Shown: positions 7,105 through 17,358 of the stretch, piece by piece
Numbering within the stretch: position 1 is the first letter of the stretch
Layout of the letters: each line of letters opens with the position of its first letter
Source: Paramesorhizobium salinisoli
Lineage (GTDB): Bacteria; Pseudomonadota; Alphaproteobacteria; Rhizobiales; Rhizobiaceae
Direction of reading: 5' to 3'
NCBI RefSeq assembly: GCF_003335045.1
Contig: NZ_QOZG01000003.1
Span: 186,001-250,000 of the forward strand
Length of the DNA stretch: 64,000 nt
Translations under genes and position numbers: made by a program
Notes under the pieces: generated by a model
What the model was told of the DNA's origin: nothing
Database searches by the model: none
The model's input: the letters and a program-made list of their open reading frames with translations, nothing else

Positions 7105-9837
7105 ATGCTTGAGAAGACATATGACGCCGCGGCCACCGAGCCGAAGATCGCCGAACTCTGGGAAAAGGCAGGCGCCTTCAAGGCCGGAGCCGGAGCGAAG
7201 CCGGGCGCCGATCCATTCTCAATCGTCATTCCGCCGCCGAACGTCACCGGCTCGCTGCATATGGGCCATGCTCTCAACAACACGATCCAGGATATTCTCA
7301 TCCGTTTTGAGCGCATGCGCGGAAAGAATGTCCTCTGGCAGCCGGGCATGGATCATGCCGGTATTGCCACGCAAATGGTTGTCGAGCGACAGCTCATGGA
7401 GCGGCAGGAGCCGAACCGGCACGCCATGGGGCGCGAGAAGTTCATTGAACGCATCTGGCAGTGGAAGGCCGAATCCGGCGGCATGATCGCCAATCAATTG
7501 CGGCGCCTCGGCGCGTCATGCGACTGGTCGCGCGAACGCTTCACGATGGATGAGGGACTGTCCAAGGCAGTTCTTGAGGTCTTCGTCACGCTGTACAAGC
7601 AAGGCCTCATCTACAAGGACAAGCGCCTTGTGAACTGGGATCCCAAGCTTCTGACCGCCATCTCCGATGTCGAGGTGGAATCGCGCGAGGTCAAAGGGCA
7701 TCTCTGGCATTTCCGTTATCCCTTGGAAAACGTGCCCTTCGATCCGGAAAACCCGCATACCTTTATCGTCGTCGCCACGACACGGCCGGAAACCATGCTT
7801 GGCGATACGGGCGTGGCGGTCAATCCCGGCGATGCGCGTTATCATGCGCTGGTGGGCAACAATGTCGTGCTGCCGCTGGTCGGACGTCACATCCCGATCG
7901 TTGCCGATGATTATGCCGATCCGGAATCAGGGTCCGGCGCGGTCAAGATCACGCCTGCCCATGATTTTAACGATTTCGAGGTTGGCCGGCGAAACGACCT
8001 TCGCCAGATCAATATCCTGACTGTCAATGCGGCGATAATCCTCAGGGAGAACAATGACTTCCTGGAAGGTCTGGAGAAATCGAGCGGTCTCGATCAGTTG
8101 ATCCGTGATCTCGATGGCCTCGATCGCTTCGCCGCGCGCAAGCGTATCGTCGAGATGATGGAGGAGGGCGGCTACCTCGAGAGAATAGAGGATCATACCC
8201 ATGCGGTGCCGCATGGCGATCGCGGCGGGGTGCCGATCGAGCCGTTCCTGACCGAGCAATGGTATGTCAACGCCGCCGAACTCGCAAAGCCGGCGATCGC
8301 CAGCGTGCGCGAGGGGCGGACGCAGATCGTTCCCGCCAATTGGGAAAAGACCTATTTCCAGTGGATGGAAAACATCCAGCCCTGGTGTATCTCGCGCCAG
8401 CTCTGGTGGGGCCACCAGATCCCGGCCTGGTATGGACCGGACGGCACGATTTTTGTTGAAAAGAGTGAGCAGGAAGCGCTTGCCGCCGCCGCAGCGCATT
8501 ATGGTGCGCCGACGGAACTGCAGCGTGACCCTGACGTACTGGATACCTGGTTTTCCTCGGCGCTGTGGCCGTTCTCGACGCTCGGTTGGCCGGACAAGAC
8601 ACCGGAGCTGGCGACCTATTACCAGACCGATGTTCTCGTCACCGGTTTCGACCTGATCTTCTTCTGGGTCGCCCGCATGATGATGATGGGTCTGCACTTC
8701 ATGGATGAGGAGCCATTCCACACCGTCTATATGCACGCGTTGGTGCGCGACAAGAACGGCGCCAAGATGTCGAAGTCGAAGGGCAATGTTATCGACCCCC
8801 TGGAACTGATCGACGAATATGGCGCCGATGCGCTGCGCTTCACGCTCGCCATCATGGCGGCGCAGGGGCGCGACGTGAAGCTCGACCCGGCGCGTATCTC
8901 CGGCTATCGCAATTTCGGGACCAAGCTCTGGAACGCCACCCGCTTTGCCGAGATGAACGGAGTCGCGCGCGACGAAGCCTTCGATCCCGGCGCGACGAAG
9001 CTTGCCGTCAATCGCTGGATTCTGACGGAACTGACGCAGGCGACACGCGCCGTTACAGACGGGATCACCACCTACCGCTTCAACGAAGCGGCGGGCGCGG
9101 CCTATAAATTCGTCTGGAACCAGTTCTGCGACTGGTATCTGGAACTGCTCAAGCCGATCTTCATGGGCGAGGACGAAGCTGCCAAGAAGGAGGCGCAGGC
9201 CTGTGCCGCCTATTGTCTCGACCAGATCTATAAGCTGCTTCATCCGTTTATGCCGTTCATGACGGAAGAATTGTGGGCGCATACCGCCGGTGAAGGGCAG
9301 GTGCGCGCGACTTTGCTCGCCCATGCGGAATGGCCGGTCCTCGATTTCGAGGACGGCGCTGCCGCTGCCGACATCAACTGGCTGATCGAACTCGTCACCG
9401 GCATCCGTTCGGTGCGCGCGGAGATGAACGTACCGCCTTCTGCTCTCGCTCCCCTCATCGTCCTGGGTGCGAATGGCATGACCAGCGACAGGATCGAACG
9501 TCACGATGCGGCGATCAAGCGCCTCGCGCGCGTCGAATCGATCGCGCTGGCCTCGGAGGCGCCGAAAGCATCGGCACAGATCGTTGTCGGCGAGGCAACC
9601 GCATGCCTCCCGCTCGGCAGCCTGATCGATCTCAAGGCTGAAGCAGCGCGGCTCTCCAAGGAAGCAGGCAAGATCACGATTGAGATCGAGCGCATCGAAA
9701 AGAAGCTCTCCAACGAGAAGTTTGTCGCCAATGCGCGTGAAGATATCGTGGAGGCAGAGCGGGAAAAGCTCAACGAATTCCGCGAGGCGGCGGAAAAGAT
9801 TTCCGTCGCGCTGACGCGCATCGAAAGCGCGGAATAG
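7105..9837 (+). CDS. valS: Valyl-tRNA synthetase
   Basis: This 910-residue class Ia enzyme charges tRNA-Val in the cytoplasm. The HIGH-type motif is HMGH at residues 52-55 in PPPNVTGSLHMGH, and KMSKS is at residues 554-558. The editing (CP1) domain contains TRPETMLGDTGVAV. The residues after about 840 form the C-terminal coiled-coil arm typical of ValRS (IEIERIEKKLSNEKFVANA). A stretch after RNDLRQINILTVNAA is longer than in E. coli and looks like an alphaproteobacterial insert in the editing domain. It follows popZ with a terminator between them, so it likely has its own promoter. Confidence 0.98.
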   Translation: MLEKTYDAAATEPKIAELWEKAGAFKAGAGAKPGADPFSIVIPPPNVTGSLHMGHALNNTIQDILIRFERMRGKNVLWQPGMDHAGIATQMVVERQLMERQEPNRHAMGREKFIERIWQWKAESGGMIANQLRRLGASCDWSRERFTMDEGLSKAVLEVFVTLYKQGLIYKDKRLVNWDPKLLTAISDVEVESREVKGHLWHFRYPLENVPFDPENPHTFIVVATTRPETMLGDTGVAVNPGDARYHALVGNNVVLPLVGRHIPIVADDYADPESGSGAVKITPAHDFNDFEVGRRNDLRQINILTVNAAIILRENNDFLEGLEKSSGLDQLIRDLDGLDRFAARKRIVEMMEEGGYLERIEDHTHAVPHGDRGGVPIEPFLTEQWYVNAAELAKPAIASVREGRTQIVPANWEKTYFQWMENIQPWCISRQLWWGHQIPAWYGPDGTIFVEKSEQEALAAAAAHYGAPTELQRDPDVLDTWFSSALWPFSTLGWPDKTPELATYYQTDVLVTGFDLIFFWVARMMMMGLHFMDEEPFHTVYMHALVRDKNGAKMSKSKGNVIDPLELIDEYGADALRFTLAIMAAQGRDVKLDPARISGYRNFGTKLWNATRFAEMNGVARDEAFDPGATKLAVNRWILTELTQATRAVTDGITTYRFNEAAGAAYKFVWNQFCDWYLELLKPIFMGEDEAAKKEAQACAAYCLDQIYKLLHPFMPFMTEELWAHTAGEGQVRATLLAHAEWPVLDFEDGAAAADINWLIELVTGIRSVRAEMNVPPSALAPLIVLGANGMTSDRIERHDAAIKRLARVESIALASEAPKASAQIVVGEATACLPLGSLIDLKAEAARLSKEAGKITIEIERIEKKLSNEKFVANAREDIVEAEREKLNEFREAAEKISVALTRIESAE

Positions 9838-10192
9838 CTGATCTATCCAGCTACTCGATTCGACCTACAGCTGCCGGCCCGACCTTTGTGTCGGGCCGCA
9901 TGCGTTTGGGTAGCGGCAGCCTCTTCCGCCCAGCTTTAAACATTTTTTTGCCATTGTTGCGCCTTGGCAACAGCAGCTCCAGATTGGTCTAAAATCATCG
10001 ATATTGGTGGTTTCCTTGTTCGCTTTGCATGAGAATCTTCTTATAAATTATCGCTCTAGGTGAAAAACGCGCGATTTTCGGGGATGTGCTTTTTCGCTGA
10101 TCGAGAGGGGTTTCAATCGCTACTTGCCGGGCAACACTTTCATGTTACGTTTTCGTCAAAATTCAAATCAATCGTTGATCCGGGGAGGACAA
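9838..10192. other. Intergenic region with valS hairpin and fadL-type leader
   Basis: This 355 bp gap holds a hairpin close behind valS (CGGCCCGAC pairs with GTCGGGCCG at 9875-9898, with no strong T-run). It then has an AT-rich stretch with a run of seven T and a TATAAATTAT segment near 10041, a plausible promoter for the porin gene. The final 12 bases before the porin carry a near-perfect ribosome site (GGGGAGGA). No gene is seen. Confidence 0.5.
9875..9898 (+). terminator. Hairpin downstream of valS
   Basis: A 9-bp perfect GC-rich stem with a 6-base loop lies 37 bases after the valS stop codon. The T-run is missing, so it may be a processing or pausing hairpin, not a full intrinsic terminator. 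Confidence 0.55.
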
Positions 10193-11449
10193 ATGAACAG
10201 GGGAACAACCACAATAATCGGAGCGGCTCTCATTGCAGCCGGAACCGTTGCCAGCGCACAGGCGGGGGGCCTGGAACGCACCTCACAGGATTTCGATATT
10301 CTGTTTGAACCGGGTACGCGCATCGAAAGCGGCGTCACCTATGTCAAGCCTGGGCGGAAGCTGAAGAACATTCGCGGATCAGCGGTAGGGGCCGCGACTG
10401 GTGGTATCAATCCGACAACCGGCCGTCCCTATGAGACGAGCACCAGTGAAACCCGGGGCTATGCGGTGCCGAAATTCTCGGCCAAGGTCGATCTTACCGA
10501 CGACCTTGCCTGCGCCGCGCAATATCGCGAGCCGGTCGGCATCCATACCGATGTCGGCACGAACACGGTGGAGATGTACACCGCCATCGAGCAGAAAATC
10601 ACATCGCGTGATTACGGGCTCAACTGCTCCTACCGCTTCGCGGCTGGCGAGAAGGGCTTTGTGCGTATCCTGGGCGGCGTTTCCTATCAGGAAGTCGAGG
10701 GCTATCAGTCCCGCTACCTGCCCGCCGGCTTTCCCACTCCTTTTGGCGCAACGCTGCCGTTCCGGACCGGCTATCTCAATGTAGAAGACAAGGGCTGGGG
10801 TTGGCGTCTCGGCGCGGCCTATGAGATTCCTGAATATGCCTTGCGCGCCTCGCTGGTCTATCAGTCGAAGGTGAAATACAATCTGGCAGGGACGATCACC
10901 GGCCTGTTTCCCATCACCATTCCCGTTGAGGGCGAGGCAGAAGTCCCGGACTCGGTCGAGTTCAAGTTCCAGACCGGCATCGCGCCGAACTGGCTCGCAT
11001 TCGGTTCGGTCAAATGGACCAACTGGTCGAATCAGGATGCGGTTAATTTCCTGAATACCAGTGCAAGTCTTCCTGGGCCATTTGGCGCAATTCCAGTAGG
11101 CGCCCGGATTACCGGTCTTGATCTGTACTACCGGGATGGCTGGACCGTTACCGGCGGTGTCGGGCATAAGCTCAACGATCAATGGTCGGTGGCGTCAAGC
11201 CTCACCTGGGATCGCGGCACGTCGACGGGCCTGCAGTCCCAGACGGATACCTGGACGCTCGGCCTCGGTACAACCTATTCCCCGAACGACCGGATCGAGA
11301 TTCGCCTCGCCGGTGTTGTGGGCCTGCTGACGTCGGGAACAAAAGATAATACCACTATCGATGGCAGACCCAATCCCACCGGCTCTATCGCCGATTTCGG
11401 CAACGATTTCGTTGGTGCTCTCTCGGTTTCGGCAAAGCTGAAGTTCTAG
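10193..11449 (+). CDS. OmpP1/FadL/TodX-family outer membrane transport protein
   Basis: The 418-residue precursor has a signal peptide of about 24 residues (GAALIAAGTVASAQA/GGLER). The mature part is a FadL-type outer-membrane beta-barrel for uptake of long-chain fatty acids or other hydrophobic compounds. Supporting features are the N-terminal hatch-like stretch (LERTSQDFDILFEPGTRIESG), repeated amphipathic strands such as GWGWRLGAAYEIPEYALRAS, a DDLACAAQYREP segment, and a C-terminal strand ending in phenylalanine (ALSVSAKLKF), the usual barrel-insertion signal. The ATG has a strong ribosome site, GGGGAGGA, five bases upstream. A good terminator follows, so it is monocistronic. The substrate is inferred from family only. 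Confidence 0.87.
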   Translation: MNRGTTTIIGAALIAAGTVASAQAGGLERTSQDFDILFEPGTRIESGVTYVKPGRKLKNIRGSAVGAATGGINPTTGRPYETSTSETRGYAVPKFSAKVDLTDDLACAAQYREPVGIHTDVGTNTVEMYTAIEQKITSRDYGLNCSYRFAAGEKGFVRILGGVSYQEVEGYQSRYLPAGFPTPFGATLPFRTGYLNVEDKGWGWRLGAAYEIPEYALRASLVYQSKVKYNLAGTITGLFPITIPVEGEAEVPDSVEFKFQTGIAPNWLAFGSVKWTNWSNQDAVNFLNTSASLPGPFGAIPVGARITGLDLYYRDGWTVTGGVGHKLNDQWSVASSLTWDRGTSTGLQSQTDTWTLGLGTTYSPNDRIEIRLAGVVGLLTSGTKDNTTIDGRPNPTGSIADFGNDFVGALSVSAKLKF

Positions 11450-11475
11450 AGACGGATTTCCGAGTATGAATCTGG

Positions 11476-11505
11476 AAAAGCCCGGCTTTTTGCCGGGCTT
11501 TTTTA
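11476..11505 (+). terminator. Rho-independent terminator after the FadL-family gene
   Basis: AAAAGCCCGGC pairs with GCCGGGCTTTT around a TTTTT loop and ends in a run of T. It is a textbook intrinsic terminator 26 bases after the stop codon. Confidence 0.93.
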
Positions 11506-11991
11506 GGGAAGTTCAATATTGGGGTATGATCTCCAAATTGCTCGCAAATCGCTTTATGAGCAAATCTACCTCCAATTTTGTGTCGATTCAGCAACAGTTC
11601 CTTCGCCATGAATTGCAGTTGAAGATGGGTGGACGGTTTTGCCCATTTCCCGCCACAAACCCGGAGCACCCGAAAGGAACGGGGGCTACGACCGAGTGCA
11701 GGACAAAAGTCCAGCCGGTAGTCGTGCTGCAATGTCGGGGTGAGTTGGAATGGATACGATTGTTATTCCGAAGGAGAATTTGCTGTTTTCGTCCCATCGC
11801 GCGTGGATGGGGCGGTCGTCTGCGGGTGTCGGAACCGCCGGGGACGAAATGGCGCCGTGCCGCAGCCGTACTCTTGCCGAAAACATCGGTCATCTTTTCC
11901 AGTCGGACAATTCAGCACTGTGGCTGACAAGACAGACGGGAACTGGCTCCTCCGAAGTGTTGTCCGCTAGCGTCGAAAGAAAAGCGTTGTA
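11506..11991. other. Long leader region upstream of exoR
   Basis: A 486 bp stretch without a supported gene separates the porin terminator from exoR. Short open frames are present, one running up to the exoR start, but they show no domain, no clear ribosome site and poor codon bias. The region presumably holds the exoR promoter, and a regulatory RNA or long 5' leader is possible. I could not define a fold. Confidence 0.45.
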
Positions 11992-12798
11992 ATGCGAGTC
12001 GTTAAACACCTCACATATCCGATATTCGGTCCGATAGTCGGTTTGGCTGTGTCGCTCGCCGTTATGTGCGGACATGCTCACGCCTTCGACGTGGCCGACG
12101 ACACCGAAAAGAGCCGCAGCCCCTTCGAACTCTTCAAGTTCGGCTTTTCCGCTTATAAGAGTGGTCATAAGGACGAAGCGCTCAAGGTATTGCGCTATGC
12201 CGCGGAAAAAGGACATCAGGGCGCCAAATGGAAGCTTGCCCGCATGTATGCGGAGGGCGACGGCGTCAAGGAAAACGATTTCGAAGCCTATCAGATGTTC
12301 GAGAAGATCGTACGCGATGGGGCCGAGCCCGGCTCGCCGAACGAAAGCTACGTTGCCGACGCGCTCGTCGCATTGGCCGGATATGTGAGACGCGGCATTC
12401 CTGGATCCCCTGTGGAGGCTAATCCGAACATTGCTCGCGATCTCTATGTCCAGGCCGCCTCGAATTTCGGCGATCCGGCAGCGCAGTTCGAACTTGGCAA
12501 GATGCTGCTGAAAGGCGAGGGCGGTGCGCCCAATCCCGTGCAGGCCGCTCGCTGGTTCCGGCTCGCCGCCCAGAAGGGCAATGCAAGCGCGCAGGCCATG
12601 CTTGGCAACATGCTGTTCCAGGCAGGCAAGACCGTACGCGGCCTGGCCATGCTCACCGCGGCTTTCGAGCGCTGTCCATCGAACGATTGCGAGTGGATCC
12701 GCGACATGCAGGAGCGGGCTTTCTCTGTTGCCGGCGAAGCCGATCGCCGGACAGCCATTTCACTCGCGGGCGATATAGTCCGGACAGGTGATTTTTAG
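11992..12798 (+). CDS. exoR: Periplasmic Sel1-repeat regulator ExoR
   Basis: The 268-residue protein has the exact length of Sinorhizobium ExoR. A signal peptide ends at about residue 31 (MCGHAHA/FDV), and several Sel1-type TPR repeats follow (ALKVLRYAAEKGHQGAKWKL, ARMYAEGDGVKENDFEAYQM, AQFELGKMLLKGEGGAPNPV). In rhizobia ExoR sits in the periplasm and holds the ExoS sensor kinase inactive. Its acid-triggered proteolysis switches on the ExoS-ChvI system, the counterpart of Brucella BvrS-BvrR. Downstream xthA, erpA and dgt keep the rhizobial gene order. The kinase and regulator genes are not in this window. Confidence 0.9.
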   Translation: MRVVKHLTYPIFGPIVGLAVSLAVMCGHAHAFDVADDTEKSRSPFELFKFGFSAYKSGHKDEALKVLRYAAEKGHQGAKWKLARMYAEGDGVKENDFEAYQMFEKIVRDGAEPGSPNESYVADALVALAGYVRRGIPGSPVEANPNIARDLYVQAASNFGDPAAQFELGKMLLKGEGGAPNPVQAARWFRLAAQKGNASAQAMLGNMLFQAGKTVRGLAMLTAAFERCPSNDCEWIRDMQERAFSVAGEADRRTAISLAGDIVRTGDF

Positions 12799-12865
12799 CG
12801 TATTCCTGATTTTAAGAATTGTTCGGCCACGAGGTATTCTGCATCTTTGCGGAAGCGTAGAGGGC

Positions 12866-12906
12866 GAGGAATGGATTCAAGTGCTTGTCACTGGAATCCA
12901 TTCCTC
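12866..12906. terminator. Long hairpin between convergent exoR and xthA
   Basis: A perfect 13-bp inverted repeat (GAGGAATGGATTC with GAATCCATTCCTC) plus an inner 4-bp stem (AGTG/CACT) after one mismatch forms a 41-base hairpin. It sits between the two convergent stop codons, so it can act as a bidirectional terminator even though neither side has a long T-run. Confidence 0.7.
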
Positions 12907-12934
12907 AACGCTGCCTCAACTGTTACGGAACGTC

Positions 12935-13717
12935 CTAAAGCGCCAGCTCGATCGTAACCGGCACGTGATCCGAGGGCTTTTCCCAAGCACGCACATGCTT
13001 CTCGATATTGGCGGAAACGAGGTGGCTGGCGGCTTCCGGCGATAGCATCAGATGATCGATGCGGATCCCGTTGTTCTTCTGCCAGGCGCCGGCCTGGTAA
13101 TCCCAGAACGAGTAGACTCCCGGCGCATCGGTGACGGAGCGGATCGCGTCGCTGAACCCCAGGTTTTCAAGCCGGCGGAATGCCTGACGGGTGGCGGGTA
13201 GGAAAAGCGCGTCATTGAGCCATTGCTCGGGATGCTTGGCATCCTCCGGCTGTGAAATGACATTGTAGTCGCCGGCAAGCACCAGCGGCTCCTCCAGTGC
13301 TAGGCGCTGTTCTGCCCAGCGCTCCAGCCTTTCCATCCAGGCGAGCTTGTAGAGATACTTCTCCGTGTTCACCGGATTGCCGTTCGGCAGATAAAGCGAG
13401 ACGACGCGGATGACGCCGGACGCTCGCGAGAATACGGCTTCGATGAAGCGGGCTTGCTCGTCCGTATCTTCGCCGGGCAAACCACGCGAGACTTCGTCAG
13501 GCGTATTCTTGGAAAGGATGGCGACGCCGTTGAAACCTTTCTGGCCATGTGTCTCCACATGATAGCCCAGCGCCTCGATCTCCAGCCGCGGGAATTGCTC
13601 GTCCACGGATTTGATTTCCTGGAGGCAGACTACATCCGGGTCCGATTCCTTCAGCCAATGCAGAAGGTTATCGATCCGGGCCTTGATGCCGTTGATGTTC
13701 CAGGTAGCGATTTTCAT
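12935..13717 (-). CDS. xthA: Exodeoxyribonuclease III
   Basis: The 260-residue protein is an Mg-dependent AP endonuclease and 3'-5' exonuclease of the EEP superfamily, acting in base-excision repair. The conserved segments are MKIATWNINGIKARIDNL at the start, VCLQEIKSVDEQFP (metal-binding Glu), LVLAGDYNVISQPEDA (Asp/Asn pair), GIRIDHLMLSPEA and SDHVPVTIEL (catalytic Asp-His) at the end. Length is normal for bacterial XthA. It is convergent with exoR and shares strand with erpA, whose stop lies 66 bp upstream of its start. Confidence 0.95.
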   Translation of the reverse strand: MKIATWNINGIKARIDNLLHWLKESDPDVVCLQEIKSVDEQFPRLEIEALGYHVETHGQKGFNGVAILSKNTPDEVSRGLPGEDTDEQARFIEAVFSRASGVIRVVSLYLPNGNPVNTEKYLYKLAWMERLERWAEQRLALEEPLVLAGDYNVISQPEDAKHPEQWLNDALFLPATRQAFRRLENLGFSDAIRSVTDAPGVYSFWDYQAGAWQKNNGIRIDHLMLSPEAASHLVSANIEKHVRAWEKPSDHVPVTIELAL

Positions 13718-13783
13718 CGTCTAGGCATAGGCCGACAAGCCGTGGAGGGCAAGAGCGCGATGGCGATGTCCCCGGCCTTGATA

Positions 13784-14131
13784 TCAAATGGCGAAGCTGG
13801 TGCCGCAGCCGCAGGAGGCGACGGCATGGGGATTTCTGATCTGGAAGGACTGCCCCATCAGATCATCGACAAAATCGATTTCCGAACCATCCATGTAGGG
13901 AAGCGAAATCGTATCGATGAGAACGCGCGCGCCATGCTTTTCGATGACGATATCATCCTCGGTCTGCGTATCGACCAGATCGTATTTATAGGAAAAACCA
14001 GAGCAACCGCCACCCTCGACGGAAACGCGAAGCGCGGTCTTGCCGGGTTCGGACTGGAGAATCGCAGCGATGCGCTTTGCAGCGGCATCGGATACGGAAA
14101 TGCTCGTCGTTTCGCTCATGATCGCATCCAT
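13784..14131 (-). CDS. erpA: Iron-sulfur cluster insertion protein (A-type carrier)
   Basis: This 115-residue A-type carrier delivers Fe-S clusters to apo-enzymes in the cytoplasm. The three cluster-binding cysteines are present: Cys43 in GGGCSGFSY, and Cys107 and Cys109 in ASCGCGTSF near the C-terminus. The start was set at the ATG with GGAGAG eight bases upstream; an earlier in-frame start would add only nine residues. ErpA is preferred over IscA or SufA because no isc/suf genes are nearby and the xthA-erpA-dgt order is the erpA locus of Rhizobiales, but the A-type paralogues are close in sequence. Confidence 0.9.
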   Translation of the reverse strand: MDAIMSETTSISVSDAAAKRIAAILQSEPGKTALRVSVEGGGCSGFSYKYDLVDTQTEDDIVIEKHGARVLIDTISLPYMDGSEIDFVDDLMGQSFQIRNPHAVASCGCGTSFAI

Positions 14132-14266
14132 GGTCAATTCTCTCCGGGAAGAATTCACTCCCGACTATGAATTAGCTCCATGCATAGCTATGAATTGGCG
14201 GCCCCGAAGTCAATGCTGCCGACAGTTGGCCGCCGGCGCGTGTAATCATATTACGGTGATGATGCA

Positions 14267-15469
14267 ATGAGTTTGCAAGGTATCGGTTTCGGCTACCGGG
14301 AGAGGGCTGTCTATGCGTGCGATCCCTCGAAAAGTCGTGGACGCCTCTTTCCGGAAAGCGAAAGCCCGACGCGCACGCCGTTCCAGCGTGACCGCGATCG
14401 CATCATCCATTCCACGGCCTTTCGCCGCCTGAAGCACAAGACGCAGGTCTTCATCGCCCATGAGGGCGACCACTACAGAACCCGCCTGACGCATACGATC
14501 GAGGTGGCGCAGATCGCCCGTGCGCTGGCGCGTGCTTTGCGGCTTGACGAGGATCTGGCGGAGGCCATCGCGTTGGTGCATGACTTCGGGCATACGCCTT
14601 TCGGTCACACGGGCGAAGATGCGCTCAACGAAAAGATGAGCGATTTTGGCGGGTTCGACCACAATGCTCAGTCCCTGCGGATCGTTACCAGGCTTGAGCG
14701 GCGCTATGCCGATTTCGATGGCCTCAACCTGACCTGGGAAACGCTGGAAGGGCTGGTCAAGCATAACGGACCCTTGCTCGGCCCCTTGGCAGGCGACGAG
14801 AGCGTGCCGCAGCCGATCCTCGACTATAGCAGGCAGCATGACCTTGAGCTCTCGAGCTTCCCCAGCCTGGAGGCGCAATGCGCGGCAATTGCCGACGACA
14901 TCGCCTATAATGCGCATGATATCGATGACGGGCTGCGTTCGGGCCTGTTGACCCTTGAGATTCTGGATGAGGTGCCTTTGACGCGGCAATTGCTGGATCA
15001 GGTGCGTGGCCGATATCCCTCGCTCGACGCGGTGCGGACAGGGCATGAATTGGTCCGGCGGCAGATCACCATCATGGTCGAAGACGTTATAGGGCAGTCG
15101 CAGAACAATCTCGCCGCTCTCAATCCCCCTTCGGCCGAGGCGGTGCGAGAGGCGCATTCGGCCGTGGTGGCGTTTTCCGCCGAGATGCGCGAGGCGGAAA
15201 AGACGCTCAAGCGCTTTCTCTATAAAAACCTCTATTTTCATGAGAGCGTGGTTTCCGTCAGGCAGGCTGCCGACAGGATCGTGCGCGATCTCTTTGAGGT
15301 CTATATGCATGATCCGAGTACACTGCCCGAAGAGTGGCGCGCCGGGCTCGAAACATGCGCGTTGCCTGTGCAGGCGCGCCGCATAGCCGACTTTCTCGCA
15401 GGGATGACCGACAACTATGCGATACGCGAGCACAGGCGCCTGTTTGACCATACACCCGAATTGGCTTAA
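14267..15469 (+). CDS. dgt: dGTP triphosphohydrolase-like HD protein
   Basis: The 400-residue enzyme belongs to the type 2 dGTPase-like family, which hydrolyses dNTPs to nucleosides and triphosphate. The HD metal site is visible as His76 ([11 protein letters not shown]) and His105-Asp106 ([14 protein letters not shown]), with later ligands in [13 protein letters not shown]. The N-terminal [20 protein letters not shown] segment is diagnostic for the family. It diverges from erpA and stands 30 bp before argS, so the two probably form an operon. No strong ribosome site precedes the ATG. Confidence 0.93.
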   Translation: MSLQGIGFGYRERAVYACDPSKSRGRLFPESESPTRTPFQRDRDRIIHSTAFRRLKHKTQVFIAHEGDHYRTRLTHTIEVAQIARALARALRLDEDLAEAIALVHDFGHTPFGHTGEDALNEKMSDFGGFDHNAQSLRIVTRLERRYADFDGLNLTWETLEGLVKHNGPLLGPLAGDESVPQPILDYSRQHDLELSSFPSLEAQCAAIADDIAYNAHDIDDGLRSGLLTLEILDEVPLTRQLLDQVRGRYPSLDAVRTGHELVRRQITIMVEDVIGQSQNNLAALNPPSAEAVREAHSAVVAFSAEMREAEKTLKRFLYKNLYFHESVVSVRQAADRIVRDLFEVYMHDPSTLPEEWRAGLETCALPVQARRIADFLAGMTDNYAIREHRRLFDHTPELA

Positions 15470-15499
15470 TCCGTGCCCAACATCAATCCGGGACAGACC

Positions 15500-17257
15500 A
15501 TGAATATCTTCGCAGATTTCGACCAGCGGATCAAAAAAACGCTGCAGGGAATTGATTTAACACCAAAAGATGGCGTTGCGCTGGATTTGTCCCGCGTTGG
15601 CGTAGAACCGCCGCGCGATCCATCCCATGGCGATATCGCAACCAATGCGGCGATGGTTCTTTCGAAGGCGGTTGGAGAGGCGCCGCGTGATCTCGCGCAG
15701 CGCATCGCCGCGGCGCTGGAGAGGGACGTGGATGTGGCGTCGGTCAATGTCGCCGGCCCCGGTTTCATCAACCTGCAGCTGAAGGATAGCTACTGGCATC
15801 GGCAACTGGCTTCCATGGTCGAGGCAGGAACCGATTACGGCCGCTCGACGGTTGGCGGCGGGCGCAAGGTCAATGTCGAATATGTCTCCGCCAATCCAAC
15901 GGGCCCGATGCATGTCGGTCATTGCCGCGGTGCGGTCGTGGGCGACGCGCTGGCCAATCTACTGCAATTTGCGGGATATGACGTCACCAAGGAATATTAC
16001 ATCAACGACGCCGGCGCGCAGATCGATGTTCTCGCGCGCTCGGTGATGCTGCGCTATCGCGAGGCGCTTGGCGACGAGATCGGCGAGATACCCTCAGGGC
16101 TCTATCCCGGCGATTATCTTGTTCCGGTCGGTAAGGCGCTTGCCGCGCAATATGGTCGCGAATTGCTGCAGATGCCGGACGAGGAGGCGCTTGCCATCGT
16201 CAAGGATCGCACGATCGACGCCATGATGGAGATGATCCGGGCCGATCTCGCCTCGTTGAACGTGCGCCATGACGTGTTTTTCTCCGAACGCTCGCTGCAC
16301 GCCGACAATGCGCGGGCGATTCGCTCGGCGATCAACGATCTGACGCTGAAGGGGCATGTCTATAAGGGCAAGCTCCCGCCGCCGAAGGGGCAGTTGCCCG
16401 ATGATTGGGAAGATCGCGAGCAGACCCTGTTCCGCTCGACCGATGTCGGCGACGACATGGACCGCCCGCTGATGAAGTCGGACGGCGCGTTCACCTATTT
16501 CGCGGCTGACGTCGCCTATTTCAAGAACAAGTACGATCGCGGCTTCGAGGAGATGATCTATGTGCTCGGCGCCGATCATGGCGGCTACGTCAAGCGGCTG
16601 GAAGCCCTGGCGCGGGCCGTTTCCGGAGGCAAGGCGGAGCTGACGGCCATACTTTGCCAGTTGGTTCGTTTGTTCCGGGCGGGCGAGCCGGTACGCATGT
16701 CGAAACGATCTGGCGATTTCGTGACGCTGCGCGAGGTGGTCGATGAGGTCGGGCGCGATCCCGTGCGCTTCATGATGCTTTACCGCAAGAATGACGCGCC
16801 GCTCGATTTCGATTTCGCCAAGGTCACGGAGCACTCCAAGGACAATCCGGTATTCTACGTGCAATATGCCTCGGCGCGCTGCCATTCGGTATTCCGGCAG
16901 GCGAAGGATCAGGCAGGGTTCGAGAAACTCGACCGGCAAACCCTGGGGCGGCACCTGGAAAAGCTTACTGACGAGAGCGAAATCGCGCTTGTCCGCAAGC
17001 TTGCGGAATATCCGCGACTGATCGAAAGCGCGGCGCTTCACCAGGAGCCGCACAGGCTTGCTTTCTACCTCTATGACCTCGCCAGCGCCTTCCATGCGCA
17101 GTGGAACAAAGGGACCGAAAATCCGGACTTACGTTTTATTAAGGTTAACGATCCAGACTTGTCTCTTGCCAGGCTAGGGCTGGTTCAGGTCGTTTCTGAT
17201 GTCCTGGCGTCCGGATTATCGATTATAGGAGCGGACGCCCCGACGGAAATGCGCTAA
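15500..17257 (+). CDS. argS: Arginyl-tRNA synthetase
   Basis: The 585-residue class Ia enzyme charges tRNA-Arg. It has the N-terminal additional domain ([15 protein letters not shown]), the HIGH motif as HVGH at residues 138-141 ([12 protein letters not shown]), a KMSKS-like site ([20 protein letters not shown]) and a C-terminal DALR anticodon-binding domain. The ATG chosen begins the family's usual MNIFADF start; a GTG nine codons upstream is less likely. It lies in a co-directional run with dgt upstream and the SPOR protein downstream. Confidence 0.97.
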   Translation: MNIFADFDQRIKKTLQGIDLTPKDGVALDLSRVGVEPPRDPSHGDIATNAAMVLSKAVGEAPRDLAQRIAAALERDVDVASVNVAGPGFINLQLKDSYWHRQLASMVEAGTDYGRSTVGGGRKVNVEYVSANPTGPMHVGHCRGAVVGDALANLLQFAGYDVTKEYYINDAGAQIDVLARSVMLRYREALGDEIGEIPSGLYPGDYLVPVGKALAAQYGRELLQMPDEEALAIVKDRTIDAMMEMIRADLASLNVRHDVFFSERSLHADNARAIRSAINDLTLKGHVYKGKLPPPKGQLPDDWEDREQTLFRSTDVGDDMDRPLMKSDGAFTYFAADVAYFKNKYDRGFEEMIYVLGADHGGYVKRLEALARAVSGGKAELTAILCQLVRLFRAGEPVRMSKRSGDFVTLREVVDEVGRDPVRFMMLYRKNDAPLDFDFAKVTEHSKDNPVFYVQYASARCHSVFRQAKDQAGFEKLDRQTLGRHLEKLTDESEIALVRKLAEYPRLIESAALHQEPHRLAFYLYDLASAFHAQWNKGTENPDLRFIKVNDPDLSLARLGLVQVVSDVLASGLSIIGADAPTEMR

Positions 17258-17358
17258 AGCGCAGGAAATAACTGTCAACTTTTGCCCACATTGCACTGGT
17301 AATCGGCAATGATGGGTGACGTCGGCTGGCGCCCCGAGTATGAGTGCAGGAACACGCC

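Noticed and set aside
7927-9504. 525-codon minus-strand frame inside valS
   Set aside because: A shadow of valS, which has all synthetase motifs; the antisense product has no domain.
11750-11992. 80-codon frame ending at the exoR start codon
   Set aside because: No ribosome site, no recognisable domain and irregular codon usage; most likely leader sequence.
15473-15499. Upstream GTG start for argS
   Set aside because: The nine added residues are not found in the family, whose proteins begin MNIFADF.
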